A DNA stretch of 64,000 bases, taken from the NCBI GenBank assembly GCA_948567375.1, contig OX419758.1, forward strand, positions 44,903,473 to 44,967,472, given 5' to 3'. Made by a program: the position numbers and the translations under genes. Under the pieces are notes generated by a model. That model was not told the DNA's origin, did not search any database, and was given only the letters and a program-made list of their open reading frames with translations. Shown piece after piece: positions 24,600 through 38,021 of the stretch. Origin of the DNA: Lunularia cruciata (taxonomy: Eukaryota > Streptophyta > Marchantiopsida > Lunulariales > Lunulariaceae). Every line of letters starts with the position of its first letter. Within the stretch, counting starts at the first letter, position 1.

Positions 24600-27500
24600 A
24601 GGCACCCCAAGTTGATTGAAAGACTTAAAAAAACCCCAAAATTTTACTTGAATTTAATCATCCGTATTGATAGTAGAATTCAGGGACAGGTAGATTTTGT
24701 TCTTGTGAATATTCTTTCTAGTGGGAAAGAGCAAACTCAGCGTAGAAGATCGTAACTCATTTCAATTTACTGGTTACCCCCGCCATGAAGAAATTCCTGA
24801 AAATCCATTTGCTTGAATAGTTGATTCAAATACCATCATGCTTTACCTTAGAGGGAAATTCTTATGTACTATTTTTGTCTATCTAGATCGAATGCAAAAT
24901 CACATCTTGATAAAACCAACCCTAGAATCAACCATTTATCGCTCGTTTCCTTAAATTTCCTGACTAGAAATAGAGTTAAAATTATCTGAGTCTATTTACA
25001 AGCAAGATAGCTTCGACATTATTACTAATTTTTTATATGTCTCTCTTGAATAAAATAGAAAAGAAAAGCTTAAAAAATGAAGTTCATTCAACAATCTAAT
25101 ACCTCGGTTCGACATTTAACAAAACTGTATATGAATGGTCTTTAGATTTTTAATCTGAAACTACTAACAAGATATGTGTTGACTGAACGGTTTCTAAGTA
25201 ATGTTTTATTGTTGGATTTATTGTTGTTTTAAGTTGAGCTGTTATGCATTTGAGATTAATTCTCGTAACTTTGGGAGCTCACAATAAATCTTCAAGGGAT
25301 TATTTCTGGATTTCTGACGAGTTTATATTGAGCTTTTGGGCATGTTCTAGTAATCCTCATCATGTTCTAGTAATCCAATTGAATTTTCGAGGGGGATTTA
25401 AGTTCTAAGGATTTTAGGTCATGTCCGCGTCTTTCTGAGTTTAAATTTAGTTGAATGATAAATTTTATGAGGAACTATATTTTGAAATTGAATTTTAATC
25501 ACAGTAGATTGGTATCTCATGCAGCCATCGCAAACCTCGTCTACTACAGGCAACATTAGTGTGGTATAACTTCTAACGTACAAATTTATTTCCTCGTCAA
25601 TTTTAGATAAAATTCATAATCATAAAATTGAAATGTTAGTAGAAGAAATTTTATGATTCTATTATTGTCCAAAAATATGAAATTATTTTCAAATAAAATA
25701 TTAACATGATTTCAATTCTCTCTCATTTTATTGAATAACTTTATATTATATCTTGATTTCAAGATTAACCTAACGAAACTAATATAAAATCCATTAAATT
25801 GATAAATTTACTGGTGTTTCCGTACAGTCCACTCCTCTAACCTATCGTGGACCGGATATAATATAGGTGATGGAGGAACGGTGAGAGCGTGATCGGATTT
25901 TAAGCGAAGAAGAAAGCATACACAGATCGGGTTTTGATTTTCAGGCAAGTTGAAGAGAGTCTAGATGAGAGTGAACTAAAGTAGACCCGTGCTGCAGGGT
26001 TATTCTCAAAGAGGACAATTGAGAACAAATCTAGGCCGGTCCTCTTTAGTTCACTCTGGTCTAAAACATAAAAATACGTCATCACTATTGCGCACTGATG
26101 CACTAGTTGCATACTTGAACATTTCTCCAAGTTGAACAATGTCTAGGAGTAAAGTATTTGACCTGAAGATGACTTGGTTATATAACATAGACGATCCAAA
26201 CAAATCTTGTACAATAGGGGGTTATGTTTTTTCATCCATGATCCATAAATGAATTTATGTGTAGGCAGTACAATTTTAACAGGTAGCCCGCGATGTCCGA
26301 GTACAAGGGGGGTTTCAGTAATCTTGTTATGGGACTTTCCCGGCCATGGGGAATTCCCATAAAGATTTGGAGAATGAATGCTCCGTCAAATGTCGTTATC
26401 GGGCGTTGGGCCGTTTCAGGTTTGAAGAGGGGCAAGTATACGAGGTGACGGGATGGTTACAAGAAGAATTAAGTGAATATTTCCAGGAGAGAGTTTAATG
26501 CCAAGGATGGCCAAATTTCAGAAGCCAAGGGTTCAAAATTGAATTGCAATATTTGGATCCATCTCGCAAGTGACTTCAAAGGTAGAAACAAGGAGATCTG
26601 GAATGGGCACCATATTTTGGGGCAAAAAGCATGGTGAGGATGATTAGGCAAGGTGTGCTATTGATGAAGGTTATTATGAGTTATGGGTGAAAACATCACT
26701 AAAAAACATCATTCAGCAATTTTTTTTGGGTGCCATATTCTTGAGCTAAAATTAGTTTCATAATTTTGGGCGCGCACCATGTTCTAGCAGAAAAGCTAGA
26801 TGGGGCACTAGCAACTTAGACGTGCAACTAGACTAGGCTCTCGCAATTGTTGTTGTGAAGTTTATTTAGTCCAAGACATATGGATGCCAACATTACCACT
26901 AAACATCATCACTAACATTCCGTTGACTTGTATAAATTTACCCACAATGCGTGAAACTTGAAACTTGAAAGGTTCATAGGCATCTTGGAGATTGTAGAAT
27001 ACAATTGAGTTAATTGAATCATGATGGAGGACATAGACTCTCAGAGCACAAATCATGCTCATCCTCCGTCTCTCACGTGCCACATAGAGCTTCTCCTTCT
27101 CTTAGCAATGAATCACGTTTCAATTCTTTCTAGTACACCCTCACTAATTGAGAGTATTAGATTTCAAGATCTCTTGTAAATTATGTGTGCTCATTTTGTT
27201 CAATCTGTTCTGTCTTTGCATAGCAAAGCAAATTTCATCAAATATCATTTCAAAATGGTACCCCATCATTATTCACAAATTATTAATTATTTGGAGTACC
27301 CCAAGCATTTCAAGCAGATATAGGGTGCACTTGCAAGAAACACATTCAAAATAGTACTGCATTGAGCTACATGGCTACATCTCTTGTGAGATTTGGAAAG
27401 GAGCCCCTGATTCAAAACCGTACGTGATAGTCTCCCAGTCTTGGGTCCACAAAGAGGGAGAGATTGCAAAAATGGGCCATGCTATACAAAATCTTATAAG

Positions 27501-28658
27501 AAAGGAAGAGATTGATAGATGTATATACACATAAAGGTCTTAAGGAGAAGGCAATTAGGCAAAGATGGACAACTATTGATCATAAACTAAATCACTTTTG
27601 TCCTCATTTTGATCAAATGGATGCATTGTTTGGGAGCAAAGCACATTTGCTCCCTTGTGCTTGTAAATATAGGAGTTGAGAGTGAATTGAACCTATGTGA
27701 ATGGGTGAGCAAAGAGGATGAAGTGTGAAGCAAAGATACACCCAATAAGGAAGAGGAAATTGTACAAGAAGGTATACTTTGGTCGGGGATTTCACAAGCA
27801 TTTCTTTTCAATCCATCCCATTCAAGATCTTTCCAAGGGCTCCCATTAAATACAACCTATTCACTTCTATTTGTAGTTCCCATCACCCAAGAGAGGTTTG
27901 ATAGAGTAGAGGAGTTTGAGGACAATTTTCTGACTCCAAGAGCTCAAGAAGAAAGTCCAATAGCCCAAGAAGAAATTCCAATGAGAGGAATAAGAGCTAA
28001 AATTCCAAGAGTAGGAAGTACAAAAATTCCATCTAAAGAAATTCCAGCAAAGCTAAAGTAGACAAAGGAGCATGAGAGTAACACAAAACATTGCAAAAGA
28101 GGAGCAAATCCAAAGATGAATCCAAACCCCATCCTTTCTTTGTTTGTGTAGGAAATAGCTAGCTATACAAAACTTAAGGCAAATTTGCTAAAGGACAACG
28201 CGAGATGTAAATCAGTAGAGATCAATACTCAAAAAGTGACCAAGATTGAGAAATTGAGATAAAAAATGAAGCCAAGTGCAGATCCAAAACTCAACAACAA
28301 AAGTTCAATGAAAGAAATGCTAAAGCAAAATGGGTTTATGAGATGACTTTGGAATGCTAAAGCAAAATGGGTTTCTGAGATGACCTTGCTAGTTAAGGGA
28401 AAACACCTGATGAAATCAAGAGCATTATGACTAAGTTATCAAAAATAGTTGCATAGACTTCTTGTAGTAGTGATCTTGATTGCAGTGCAAGTGATCAAGT
28501 GCAAATGATAGTGACTCTTTATTGTAGTTCTAATGCATATGAATAGCCATTGCAACAGTTCAAATTATGGAATGTTAGTAATATGCCAATTGCTCCCAGA
28601 ATACCCTCTAATATAAAAGTTTATTTCTTCTTTTCAATTGCATGCATGAGTGGGTAGT
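24600..28658. other. Gene-free AT-rich stretch before the gypsy nest
   Basis: No recognisable domain or LTR. Open frames are at most 79 codons. A two-copy tandem repeat of period 37 (ATGCTAAAGCAAAATGGGTT at 28317 and 28354) lies near the right end, in sequence that may once have been coding. Confidence 0.35.
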
Positions 28659-29278
28659 TGTAATACCATTATCTAGATAGATTATCTAGAGGTGGAAATT
28701 GGCTTTGTCATATCTTGAGGGATTTTATATAAGATGTTCTAAGTAGATCAGATAGAAGTGTCATCAACTCAATACTTCCACTAATAAGGTAGAGGCCAAA
28801 AATCACCCCCAAAACTTCAAAGCCAATTTTGAAGACCTAAGCAGATGAATTAGACCTCAAAAAATGAAAATTTCTATCTTATAGGAAAAAAGGCATTGCC
28901 TTCTCTCCCCATTGTTTATCTTGTCTAGAGCTTTCAAACAATACCTCACCAATGTTATTTTGACCTTCTTATAGAAATATTCCCAAAGATTCTCTTTGGT
29001 TAAACTTGTTTGACCAACAAGATAGGACCAGGGTTGACATATAACCAATCCATTTAGTCAATTTAAAGGTGGAGTTTGCTGACATATCACCAATCCATGG
29101 ATCTGATCCAAAGGTATATCTCCCTTTGAGTGTATTCTCTTTGCTATACAATAAAGACAAGGTGCTCCTTTGGAGCATTGGAGTATTGAGGGATGGAATC
29201 TTATGTTTCTCTTATGTTTCTCTAATGTTTTGTCTTTTGTGTTTCTCTAGAGGTTTCTCATGTCCTTGGAATATTACA
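28659..29278 (+). repeat. 5' LTR of outer family A element
   Basis: Starts TGTAATACC and ends GGAATATTACA. Directly followed by the primer site TGGTATCAAAGTAG at 29280-29293, which matches the initiator-Met tRNA site at most positions. A CTATACAATAAAGACAAGG box near 29145 is the likely TATA region. Confidence 0.92.
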
Positions 29279-29634
29279 ATGGTATCAAAGTAGATGTTTT
29301 AATCCAAGTGAGTGGATCACCCCTCTTGGAGGAATACTGGCTACTCATATTGAGTAATTTTGAGGGGAGAAAAAGTAGTGCAATCAATAGATTGGGGGTG
29401 TTTTAGAGCAAGGACAGGATGTATGCTCTTAGAAGACAATTTCATATACCTTGCTTTCCATTCTTGAATCCATTTCCCATCAAGATTATGTACATCCAAC
29501 ATGAACAAATAAGGGTATATCTCATTTACCATTTTGGAGCGGAGTTCATGGATGTAGTAATGATTTACCAAACTTGGTGATTCTACCTATGGTAATATAA
29601 ATAGAGAGTGGGATTTGACAATCTACATTCTGTT

Positions 29635-31771
29635 ATGATGAAATGGATCTAAGTATGCAAAATCCTCTCCTTTTCAACACTCAAATAGAAATACATTATA
29701 TAGTTAGACAATAAACATAACATTATATAGTTTAATAAACATCACTTTTGAGAGATCAAAAGTGATGTTTAGGGAATTCATAGTTTGCAATTTTGGTGAG
29801 GAATGCTATCAACATGATAACCTTTGAGGTCCCAATGGTAGTCCCAATTTTTTGTATCTCCTCTTGAGTAATCATATTAACATCTATTGAAGTAAGAAGT
29901 AGTGATTGAAAATTTTGCCATGTGCATGAATCATGGAGCCACCATTGTAGGATTTGATGCATAGAATCCAAGGGATGTTAACAACTTTCAAGAGATCAAG
30001 ATGAAAATAAAGGCATTACAAAGTAAAGTATTTACCTTTAGGAACAATTATGTTATGCAAGAAGGAGAGTCATCCCAAAACCCAATAATAGTAGACAAGA
30101 GAGTCACTCACTCATATCAATGACATAGATCTTGATCATCAATGAAGCCACATTGTTATTTTGGAGGAAGAAGACATGCAACATTGATCCTTAAAAGGAA
30201 CAACATTCCAAGGAGGTAGTGGGAAATTGGATTGCAAGAATGAATTGATATTTTTGATTATTCATAATTGAGATCACCTTTCATCCCATAGGCATGTTTG
30301 CATGTGTGTACTTGATCAATAAAGCCTTCAAATGGTATGATGCTTTAGAACAAGCAATGTTGGCAAAAGGAAGAGAGATCACTTGGATGGAAATGCAAGA
30401 AGGGCTGCCAAAGAATTTCCAATCTATGGATTCCGTGTAGATGGCTTGAACTCCACTATGGAGGTTGCAGAACAACATACAAGAGTACATGGAGGCTTGT
30501 TTTGATCTGGAAGTTCTAATAACAAATGTGAGTCCAATAAAGCTCTTGATAATTAAATGGAGGTAAAAGGAGTGTCTTTGCCAAGAGATAATGGTAAAAA
30601 ATCCTCACACCATTTTTGAAGCCATTGCATGTGCTCAAAGAATAGCAAGAGTACTTAGAGGAGGTGAAAGGGTAGTCCAATACAATAATATCAAGCTGAA
30701 ATAATGCACATTGGGGGACCAATTCATATGGAATTAGGCAACAATTTTTGCCAAGACTCAAGGAGAATGGGCATGGGTCAAAGAAAGGAGAGATAGAGCC
30801 CCAAGAGGAGAAGAGGCTCAAGTGGAACAACAACATTGTTAAATTATGGTTGAGTTGGGCACATAGCCATCAATTGTCATGCCCAACTTTCTAAAGGCCC
30901 TTGACCTCCATACAAGCAACCTTTGAACAATTTGGAAAGAAAAATCAAAGAAAGAAGAGGATGCTGAAATCACATCAGAAAATGAAGATCACCAATAAAT
31001 GTACCTCATGGCTTTATTGACTCAATGAAAGGAGTAAAAGTAGGGGGAAGATAAGTGCACAAAGGTTGAGGAAGACAAATGCACAATTGATTTCTATAAA
31101 TGGAGCTTTGAAAGGCAATTAAGTGAGAGTATTGATAGACCTTGGAGAAATAGAGATTTTCTTGTCTTGCTCTTTTGCACTAAGGTTGGAGATGGAACTA
31201 AAGAAGGATGAGAATGAAGAAGTAGAGTGACCTAATGGTTAGGTAGAGAGGATTGAGTTGTTACCCAAAACGATAGCACTCTTTATAGGAGAGTACCAAG
31301 AAGAAATTGAGTGGCAAGTGATATGCTTAGCTTGTTGTGATATGATCTTAGGCATGTCATGGATGGAGCACTACAATCCTATCATAGATTGGAGAAAAAA
31401 ATAGTGAGAACTAGCAAATAGAAGATAATTGGGGATAGAGAAGGATCACAAAGGCAAGAACTACCTCTTTGTCATAGGAACAATAGCTATTAGTAGGACA
31501 AATAAATGATCCATGGGTTTAATAAGAGAAGTCTAGAGTGCACAACTTGATGGACAAATATTTGAGAATCTAAAAGATGCGGTCAATGAGTTTCAAGATG
31601 TCTTTCTTGATGATATGCCCTCAAGATTACCACCAAAAAGGAGAGTAGATCATAAAATCAAGATACTCTTTTTGGAAGACACCTCCTTCTAAGGCTCCAT
31701 ATTGACTATCACCTCATGAGTTGGAGGAGTACAAGGCTCAAATCAAAGATAGGTGTGATGTTCAAAGTACA
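29635..31771 (+). pseudogene. Family A gag, zinc knuckle and protease relic (outer element)
   Basis: Gag assembles the particle and protease matures it. The retrotransposon gag core is seen near 30290-30500 in broken frame (AMLAKGREITWMEMQEG, KNFQSMDSV). A worn CCHC knuckle follows at about 30838-30880 ending GHIAINC, with the second Cys as Tyr. The protease at about 31122-31160 reads VRVLIDLGE where the family motif is D-S/T-G, so the active site is changed. The downstream ECNDMILG-type block reads CCDMILGMSWMEHYN. The sequence runs into the first residues of reverse transcriptase and stops at the nested LTR. Confidence 0.85.
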
Positions 31772-32334
31772 TGTAGTATCATTAGCTAGATATATTATAT
31801 AGAGGTGGAAATTGGCTTGGTTATATATGGAAGGATGTTATATAAGATGACATAAGTAGATAAGATAGAAATGCGACCAAAAGAGTACTTCTATTAATAT
31901 GGCAGAGGTCAAAAATACTTGAAAACTTCATAGCCAATTTCAAAAGCCAAAATGAATGAATTAGGCCCCAAAATTGAAAGATTCCTTTCCCCTTCTCCTC
32001 ATATTATCTTTTCTCCTAGTTCATCTCATTGAGAGCTTTCCAACAAACCTCACCCATGTTGATCAAACTTTCCTATAGGTATATTCCTTCTAGTCAAACT
32101 TGTTTGACCAAACAAATAGGACAAGGATTGTCATGTCACCAATCCATATTGCTAATCTAAGGGAAAATCTTTTTGACATGTTGCCAATCCAGGTATTTGG
32201 TCCAGGTGTAGCTCCCTTTGAGTGAATCCTCTTTGTCATATAATAAAGACAAGGTGCTCTTTTAAGGCATCGGAGTATTGAAAGATGAACCCTTGTGTTT
32301 CTCTTGGAGGTTCTCTTGTCCTTGGAATATTACA
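31772..32334 (+). repeat. 5' LTR of inner family A element
   Basis: Starts TGTAGTATC and ends GGAATATTACA; about 563 bases. Shares TATTATATAGAGGTGGAAAT and the TATAATAAAGACAAGG box with the other copies. Confidence 0.9.
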
Positions 32335-32689
32335 ATGGTGTCATAACAAGTATTTTAATCCAAGAGAGTGGACCACCCCTCTTGGAGGAACATAGACGAT
32401 TGAGACTAAGTTACTCCAATGGGAGAAAATATAGTGCAATTGATAAATTAAAGGTATTTTAGAGAAAGGATGGGATGGATGCTCCTAGAGGATAATTTCT
32501 TACACCATGTTCTTTGTTCTTGAATCCTATCCATATCAAGATTATATACATCTAATGTGAGCAAGTGATATTATATCTCATTTACCATTTTGGAGCAAAG
32601 TTCATGAACATAATGATGAATTTGCCAAACCCGATGATTCTACTTGTAGTGATATAGGATATAGAGTAGGATTTGAAAATCTACATTTT

Positions 32690-34640
32690 GTGATGATGCA
32701 ATGGATATAAATATACCAAATCCTCTCCCTCTCAACACAAATAGAAATCCATTATGTAGTTAGACTAAAAGTGATATTTAGGGATTTTATAGTCTACAAT
32801 TTTGGTGAGGAATATTATCAATGAGTGATGGGTCCTCATGGTAGTCCCAATTGTCCATGCTCTCTCCACAATGATCATATTAAACCTTTATTGAAGTAGG
32901 AAGTAATGATTAATCATTTTGCTGTATATATGAATCATAGAGCCATAATTACAAGATTTGATGCAAGGAATGCATGAGATGTGGAACAAGTTTTGGGAGA
33001 TGAAGATGACAATCAAGGCATTGCTAAGTCAAGTATGTACCTTAAGGAATGATCATATAATGCAACAAGGGAAATCATCCCAAAACCCAATAATAGCAAC
33101 CAAAGTACTTGGCTAATCACTCATGCCAATGACACCAACCCCGGTCAACAATGAAGCCACATTGTTATTAAGGATAAAGAAGACATGCAACATTGAGCCT
33201 TACAAAGAATAATTTTCCATGCAATAGTGGAAAACTAGACTTCAATGATAGATCAATACTTTTGATTATTCAAAACTAAGATCACTCATCATTTTGTAGG
33301 CGTGTTTTCATGTGGATACTTGACCAATAAAGCCTTGACATGGTATGATGCTTAGGAACTATCAATGTTGGCAAAAGGAAGAGACATCACTTGGATGGCA
33401 ATGCAAGAATGGCTACTAAAGAATTTCTAATCTATTGTGTGCAAATAGCTTGAACCCGACTATGCAAGTTGAAGCAAAAGAACAATATACAAGAGTATGC
33501 GGAGGCATTTCTTGATTTGTACGTCACAATAACTGATATGAGTCTAGTAGAAGCTCTTGAAAACTTCAAATGGGGTTAAAAGAGCAAATTTTCCAAGAGG
33601 TAATGATACAAAATCCTTGCATTATTTTTGAAGCCATTGCATGTGTTCAAAGAATAGTGCAAGCGCTTGGAAGAGATGAAGGAGTTGCTTGAGTCAATGT
33701 TATCAAGCTGAAACACCGCACTTTGGTGGACCAATTCAATTAAGCAACATTAGCTTTTTGAGACCAAGGAGCACAACCGCTCTAAGGAGAACAAGGATGG
33801 GTCAAAGAAAGGAAAGATGGAGTCCCACAAGGAGAAGAAGGTAGAGCAAAACAATGAAATTGTTACAATTGTAACCAAGTTAAGCACTTAGCCATCAATT
33901 TTTTTGCTTGTCTTCCTAAAGGCCCTTGGCCTCCATATATGCAACCTTTGAAAAACATGGAGAGATGGATTGAAGAGGAGCATGATTAAATCAAATAAAA
34001 AATAAAGATCACCAATAAATGTACCTTGTGGCCTTATTGGCTCAATAGAGAGGAGTAAAAGTAGGGAGAGGAAGGAGACAAGCATGCACAGGTTAAGGAA
34101 GACAAATCCACAATTGATTGTTGTACATGGAGTCCTAGAAGGCAATCAGGTGAGAGTATTGATAAACCTTGGAGCAGTAGAAAATTTCTAGTCTTACTCT
34201 ATTGTAATAAGGTTGAGGATTGAACTAGAGAAGGATGAGAATAAAGAAAGATAGTTACCTAATGTTCAAATAGAGAGAATTGAATCATTACCTTGAAAGG
34301 CAGCACTCCCTTTAGGAGAGTATCAAGAAGAAATTGAGTGGCAAGTGATCTAGTTAGCTCATTATGATGTAATCTTAGGCATGCCATGTGTAGAGCACTA
34401 CAACCCCATGATCAATTAGAGAAAGAAAAGAGAAAAAACTAGCCAATTGAAGATTATTAAGGATAGAGAGATCCCAAAAGCAAGAATTGCCTCTCTATGA
34501 CTTAAGAACAATAGCTATTGATAAGATAGATAGATATCATAGGTCTAATAAGAGAAGTCAAGAATGCACAATGTGATGAAATTTTTTTTGAGAACTGGAA
34601 TTCAATGAGTTTCAAGATGTCTTTCTTGATGATTTACCTT
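32690..34640 (+). pseudogene. Family A gag, zinc knuckle and protease relic (inner element)
   Basis: Same order as in the outer copy, with many more stops. Gag core around 33330-33500 (LTNKALTWYDA). The zinc knuckle at 33861-33906 reads CYNCNQVKHLAIN, with the last Cys lost to Phe. The protease site at about 34151-34192 reads VLINLGAVENF, with the catalytic Asp replaced by Asn. No full frame remains. Confidence 0.85.
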
Positions 34641-35930
34641 TAGGATTACCACAAAAAAGGGAGAGTAGATCATAAAATTTAGATACTTCTTGGGAAGACA
34701 CCTCTTTGTAAGGCCCTATACCAACTATCATCTCATGAGTTGAAGGAATGATGGGCTCAAATTGAGGATATGTGGTAGAAAGGGTTTATTCAACCTATTA
34801 GATCACCATATGGGGCTCTTGTATTGTTTGTGAAGAAGAAGGATGGTATAATTTGCATGTGCCTTGACTGTTAGGACCTAAATAAACAAACAATGAAGAA
34901 CAAATATCCATTACCTTGCATGGATAATCTATTTGATCAACTCAACATGGCAAAACACTTCACCAAACTTGATATATATAGTAATTAAAACCAAATCAGG
35001 ATCATGGAGGAAGATGTACACAAAATTACCTTTTGAAAAAGGTATGGTCACTTTGAGTACTTGGTGTTGTTTGGCCTCACCACTGCACCAACCACTTTCA
35101 TGAGTTTGATGAATGAAATATTTCATCCATACTTAAATAAATCTATCATCATAGTCCTTGATGACATCTTAGTTTACAACAAGACAATGATGGAGCACAA
35201 GCAACATATGTGAGTAGTCCTTGAGATTTTGGAACATAACCAATTGCAAGTGCAAGTCTGGCAAGTCTGAAGTAGATTAGTTGGGGCATAGAGTAAGTGT
35301 AGAAGGTATCTAAGTATTAGTAGATAAAATAGAGGTCATTAAGAAATGGGGTGCTCCAAAAGATCAATCTCAACTCAAGAAATTATGGGATTGACTAGGT
35401 TCTATTGTCAATTTTTCAAGGACTTCTCCAAAGCAAAACAACCTCTAATAGCAGTACTTGGCAAGGGGAAGAACTAGATATGGAGAACCACATAAGAATT
35501 GACCTTTCAAGAATTGAAAGATGCATTACTACATGTACCAATCTTGAAATTGTATGACCCAAAATGTCCAATCAAATTGTCTATAGATGCACCAAGTATT
35601 GCATTAGGAGTAGCCCTGCAATAGGAATGGAATAATGGATGACATCTACTTGCATATTTCTCTCAAAAATTCTTATTGGCCAAATTCAACTATCACATCA
35701 CCAAACAAGAAGATTTGCCTATTGTCCTGGAAACCAAGCATTGGAAGCACTAGCACTTTCTTGGTGAGAAGGCATTTGTAATGGAGATATACCACAAATC
35801 TCTAGTCTACCTAGAGATACTGAAAAATCTATCTCATTGATAGATTTATTTGGCAGAGTGGAGACAACAATTCAGTATGATGATCACATATGTGGAAAGC
35901 AAGAAATAACTTGCATATGCATTCATCTTA
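34641..35930 (+). pseudogene. Family A reverse transcriptase and RNase H relic (inner element)
   Basis: Copies element RNA to DNA in functional relatives. Visible blocks: YGALVLFVKKKDGIICM near 34812, PFEKGMVTLS near 35030, and the active site VLDDILVYN at 35154-35180, where the first residue of the usual Y/F-x-D-D is Val. RNase H follows (LYDPKCPIKLSIDAPSIALG near 35540, then ITKQEDLPIVLETKHW). Stops at several points, many where Trp or Gln would be expected. Confidence 0.88.
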
Positions 35931-37395
35931 ATGCCTATGCTGAACAATTTGGTGATAGAAGTCAATATGAGCCCAAAATTCAAACCAAGGATTCTTACTA
36001 CTATAAAGATTGACCCACATACTATAGGAGCTCAATCATCAAAAAGTGTAACCAATACCCAAGGATTCACCTTTCATGATGGCAAGTTATTGATCTTGGA
36101 TTCTCTAGATCTAAGAACCACCATCCCAGTAGAATGTCATGATTCTACTATTTCAGGTCATCCTAGAGTGGACAAGACCTTAGATGTAGTCAAACGCCAT
36201 TATTATTGGCCGAATATGAGTAACAATATGATGGAGTACATTCAAATTTTCCTACTTAAAAAATAAAGCCTCTAATTAGGCTCCCACATGACTCCTTCAA
36301 CCCCTCCCAATTCCTACAAATATTGCAAGCATGTCAGCATGGATCTAGTTGATGAATTGCTTAAGACCACCTTAGGGTTTGACTCCATTGTAGTCTTTGT
36401 AGACCAACTCAAAAAAATTATTCATGTATGTCCTATGACCAAAGATATGACTATTCCATAATTAGCTCAATTGAACTTAGGTGCAGTCTTTTCTCACCAT
36501 GGCCTGTCTTGAGTGCTCATCATTTACTGGGGCACTCAATTCACTAGTTTTTTTTGGAGAACACTCTTTGGCATCTTCAAAACCAAACTTTCCATGCCCA
36601 CAACATACCATCCACAAACCAATAGACAAACTAAGCAGGCTAATTGCACTATTGAAGACAAGCTTTGGAGTTTCAGCTTAGAGGAGCAAGAAAGGTGAGA
36701 TACCTTACTTCTATTGGTAGAATTTGCTTACAACAATTCAATGAATGCATCTACATAGGTCACAACATTCTTCCTCATGTATGGAGAGCACCCTTCAAAA
36801 TTTTCAAGCTTGATAAAGATCCATCCAATGGCTACAAAAGTTAACATTGTCAACATTTTATTTCTAGAATCCAACAAGGTGTTGAGAACGTCAAGAGCAG
36901 GTTGCATATTGCCCAAAATTTACACAAAAATATGCAAATGCACATCATAGGCACATGGAGTTCAATGTTGGAGATCAAGTCTAGTTATCCACAACCAACC
37001 TCACATTAGTTGGTCCATGTAAGCTCAGACGTCATTTTATTGGGCCTTTTCCTATCCTTCATCAAATCTGCATAATGGCTTATCACCTCAAGCTACCACC
37101 ACACATGAAGGTTGATCCAATGTTCCGTATTTCCTTACCATGCAGATATGCACCTTGACCATCCTTCTTTCCTTCCATACAAGTAGTTAGACCTTGTCCA
37201 ACACTCATTGATTGATGGCACAAAGGAATACAAAGTCAAACATATTCTCCAAAAATGCATCCGTTGTAACCGCCATCCATGTGTGAAATATCTCATACAT
37301 TGGAAAGTGTACCAACTATATGAGGCAACATAGGAGCTTGTAGTTAACTTGACCCATGCACCGGTGTTAGTACAATCTTTTGAGCAATAAGTTCA
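35931..37395 (+). pseudogene. Family A integrase and chromodomain relic (inner element)
   Basis: The zinc-binding part keeps both His (ECHDSTISGHPRVDKTLDVV, near 36120-36180) but has lost the Cys pair. In the core, MDLVDELL gives the first Asp, but the second reads IYWGTQFTSFFW where Asp is expected and the Glu region reads NRQTKQAN, so the DDE triad is gone. At about 37210-37390 a chromodomain is recognisable: KEYKVKHILQK, then YLIHWKVYQLYEAT. Chromodomains in such elements bind modified histone tails and steer insertion into heterochromatin. Confidence 0.88.
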
Positions 37396-37431
37396 CAACA
37401 AGGATGTTTTGTCTTAAGAAAGAGTGAGATT

Positions 37432-38013
37432 TATAATATCATTAGCTAGACATATTATCTAGAGGTGGAAATTGGCTTGGTGATATTTGGAGTGATGTTA
37501 TATAGGATGGTCAGAGTAGATCAGAAAGAGGTGTTTCCAAAAGAGTACTTCCACTAATAGTGTAGAGGAAAAAACACCTTGAAAACTTCAAAGATAATTT
37601 TAGAGATCTAAATAGATGAATTAAGCTCTGAAAGTAAAATCTTTCCTCTCCCCTTGGGAATCATATGCATTCCTCCCTTTCTTTTTCTCATCAAGAGCTT
37701 TTCAACGGTACCTCACCAATGCTCTTCTAGCCTTCTTATAAGAAGATTCCCTAAAATTTCCCTTTGGTTAAAGGTTTTTGACCAACTAGATAGGACAAGC
37801 ATCAACATGTCACCAATCCATACAATTAATCTAAGGGTGTAACTTTTTGATATGTCACCAATCCATGTATCTCATCCAAGGGTGAAACTCCCTTTGAGTG
37901 GATGCTCTTTGCTATATAATAAAGACAAAGTTTTCTTTTGAGACATCACAGTATTGAGGGATAAAACCTTGTGTTTTCTTCTCTTATATTTCTCTTTTCC
38001 TTGGAACACTAAA
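37432..38013 (+). repeat. 3' LTR of inner family A element
   Basis: Begins TATAATATCATTAGC after AAGAAAGAGTGAGAT (worn polypurine tract) and ends at GGAACACTAAA. It directly abuts an inverted LTR. Confidence 0.88.
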
Positions 38014-38021
38014 AGACAAGA

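Larger units (their letters stand above)
31772..38013 (+). mobile_element. Gypsy family A element, full length, nested in the outer copy
   Basis: LTRs at 31772-32334 and 37432-38013 bracket 5.1 kb holding gag, protease, reverse transcriptase, RNase H, integrase and a chromodomain in the order of a chromovirus. All domains are broken. The primer site (TGGTGTCATAAC at 32336) has drifted by some bases. A purine-rich tract precedes the 3' LTR. Confidence 0.9.
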
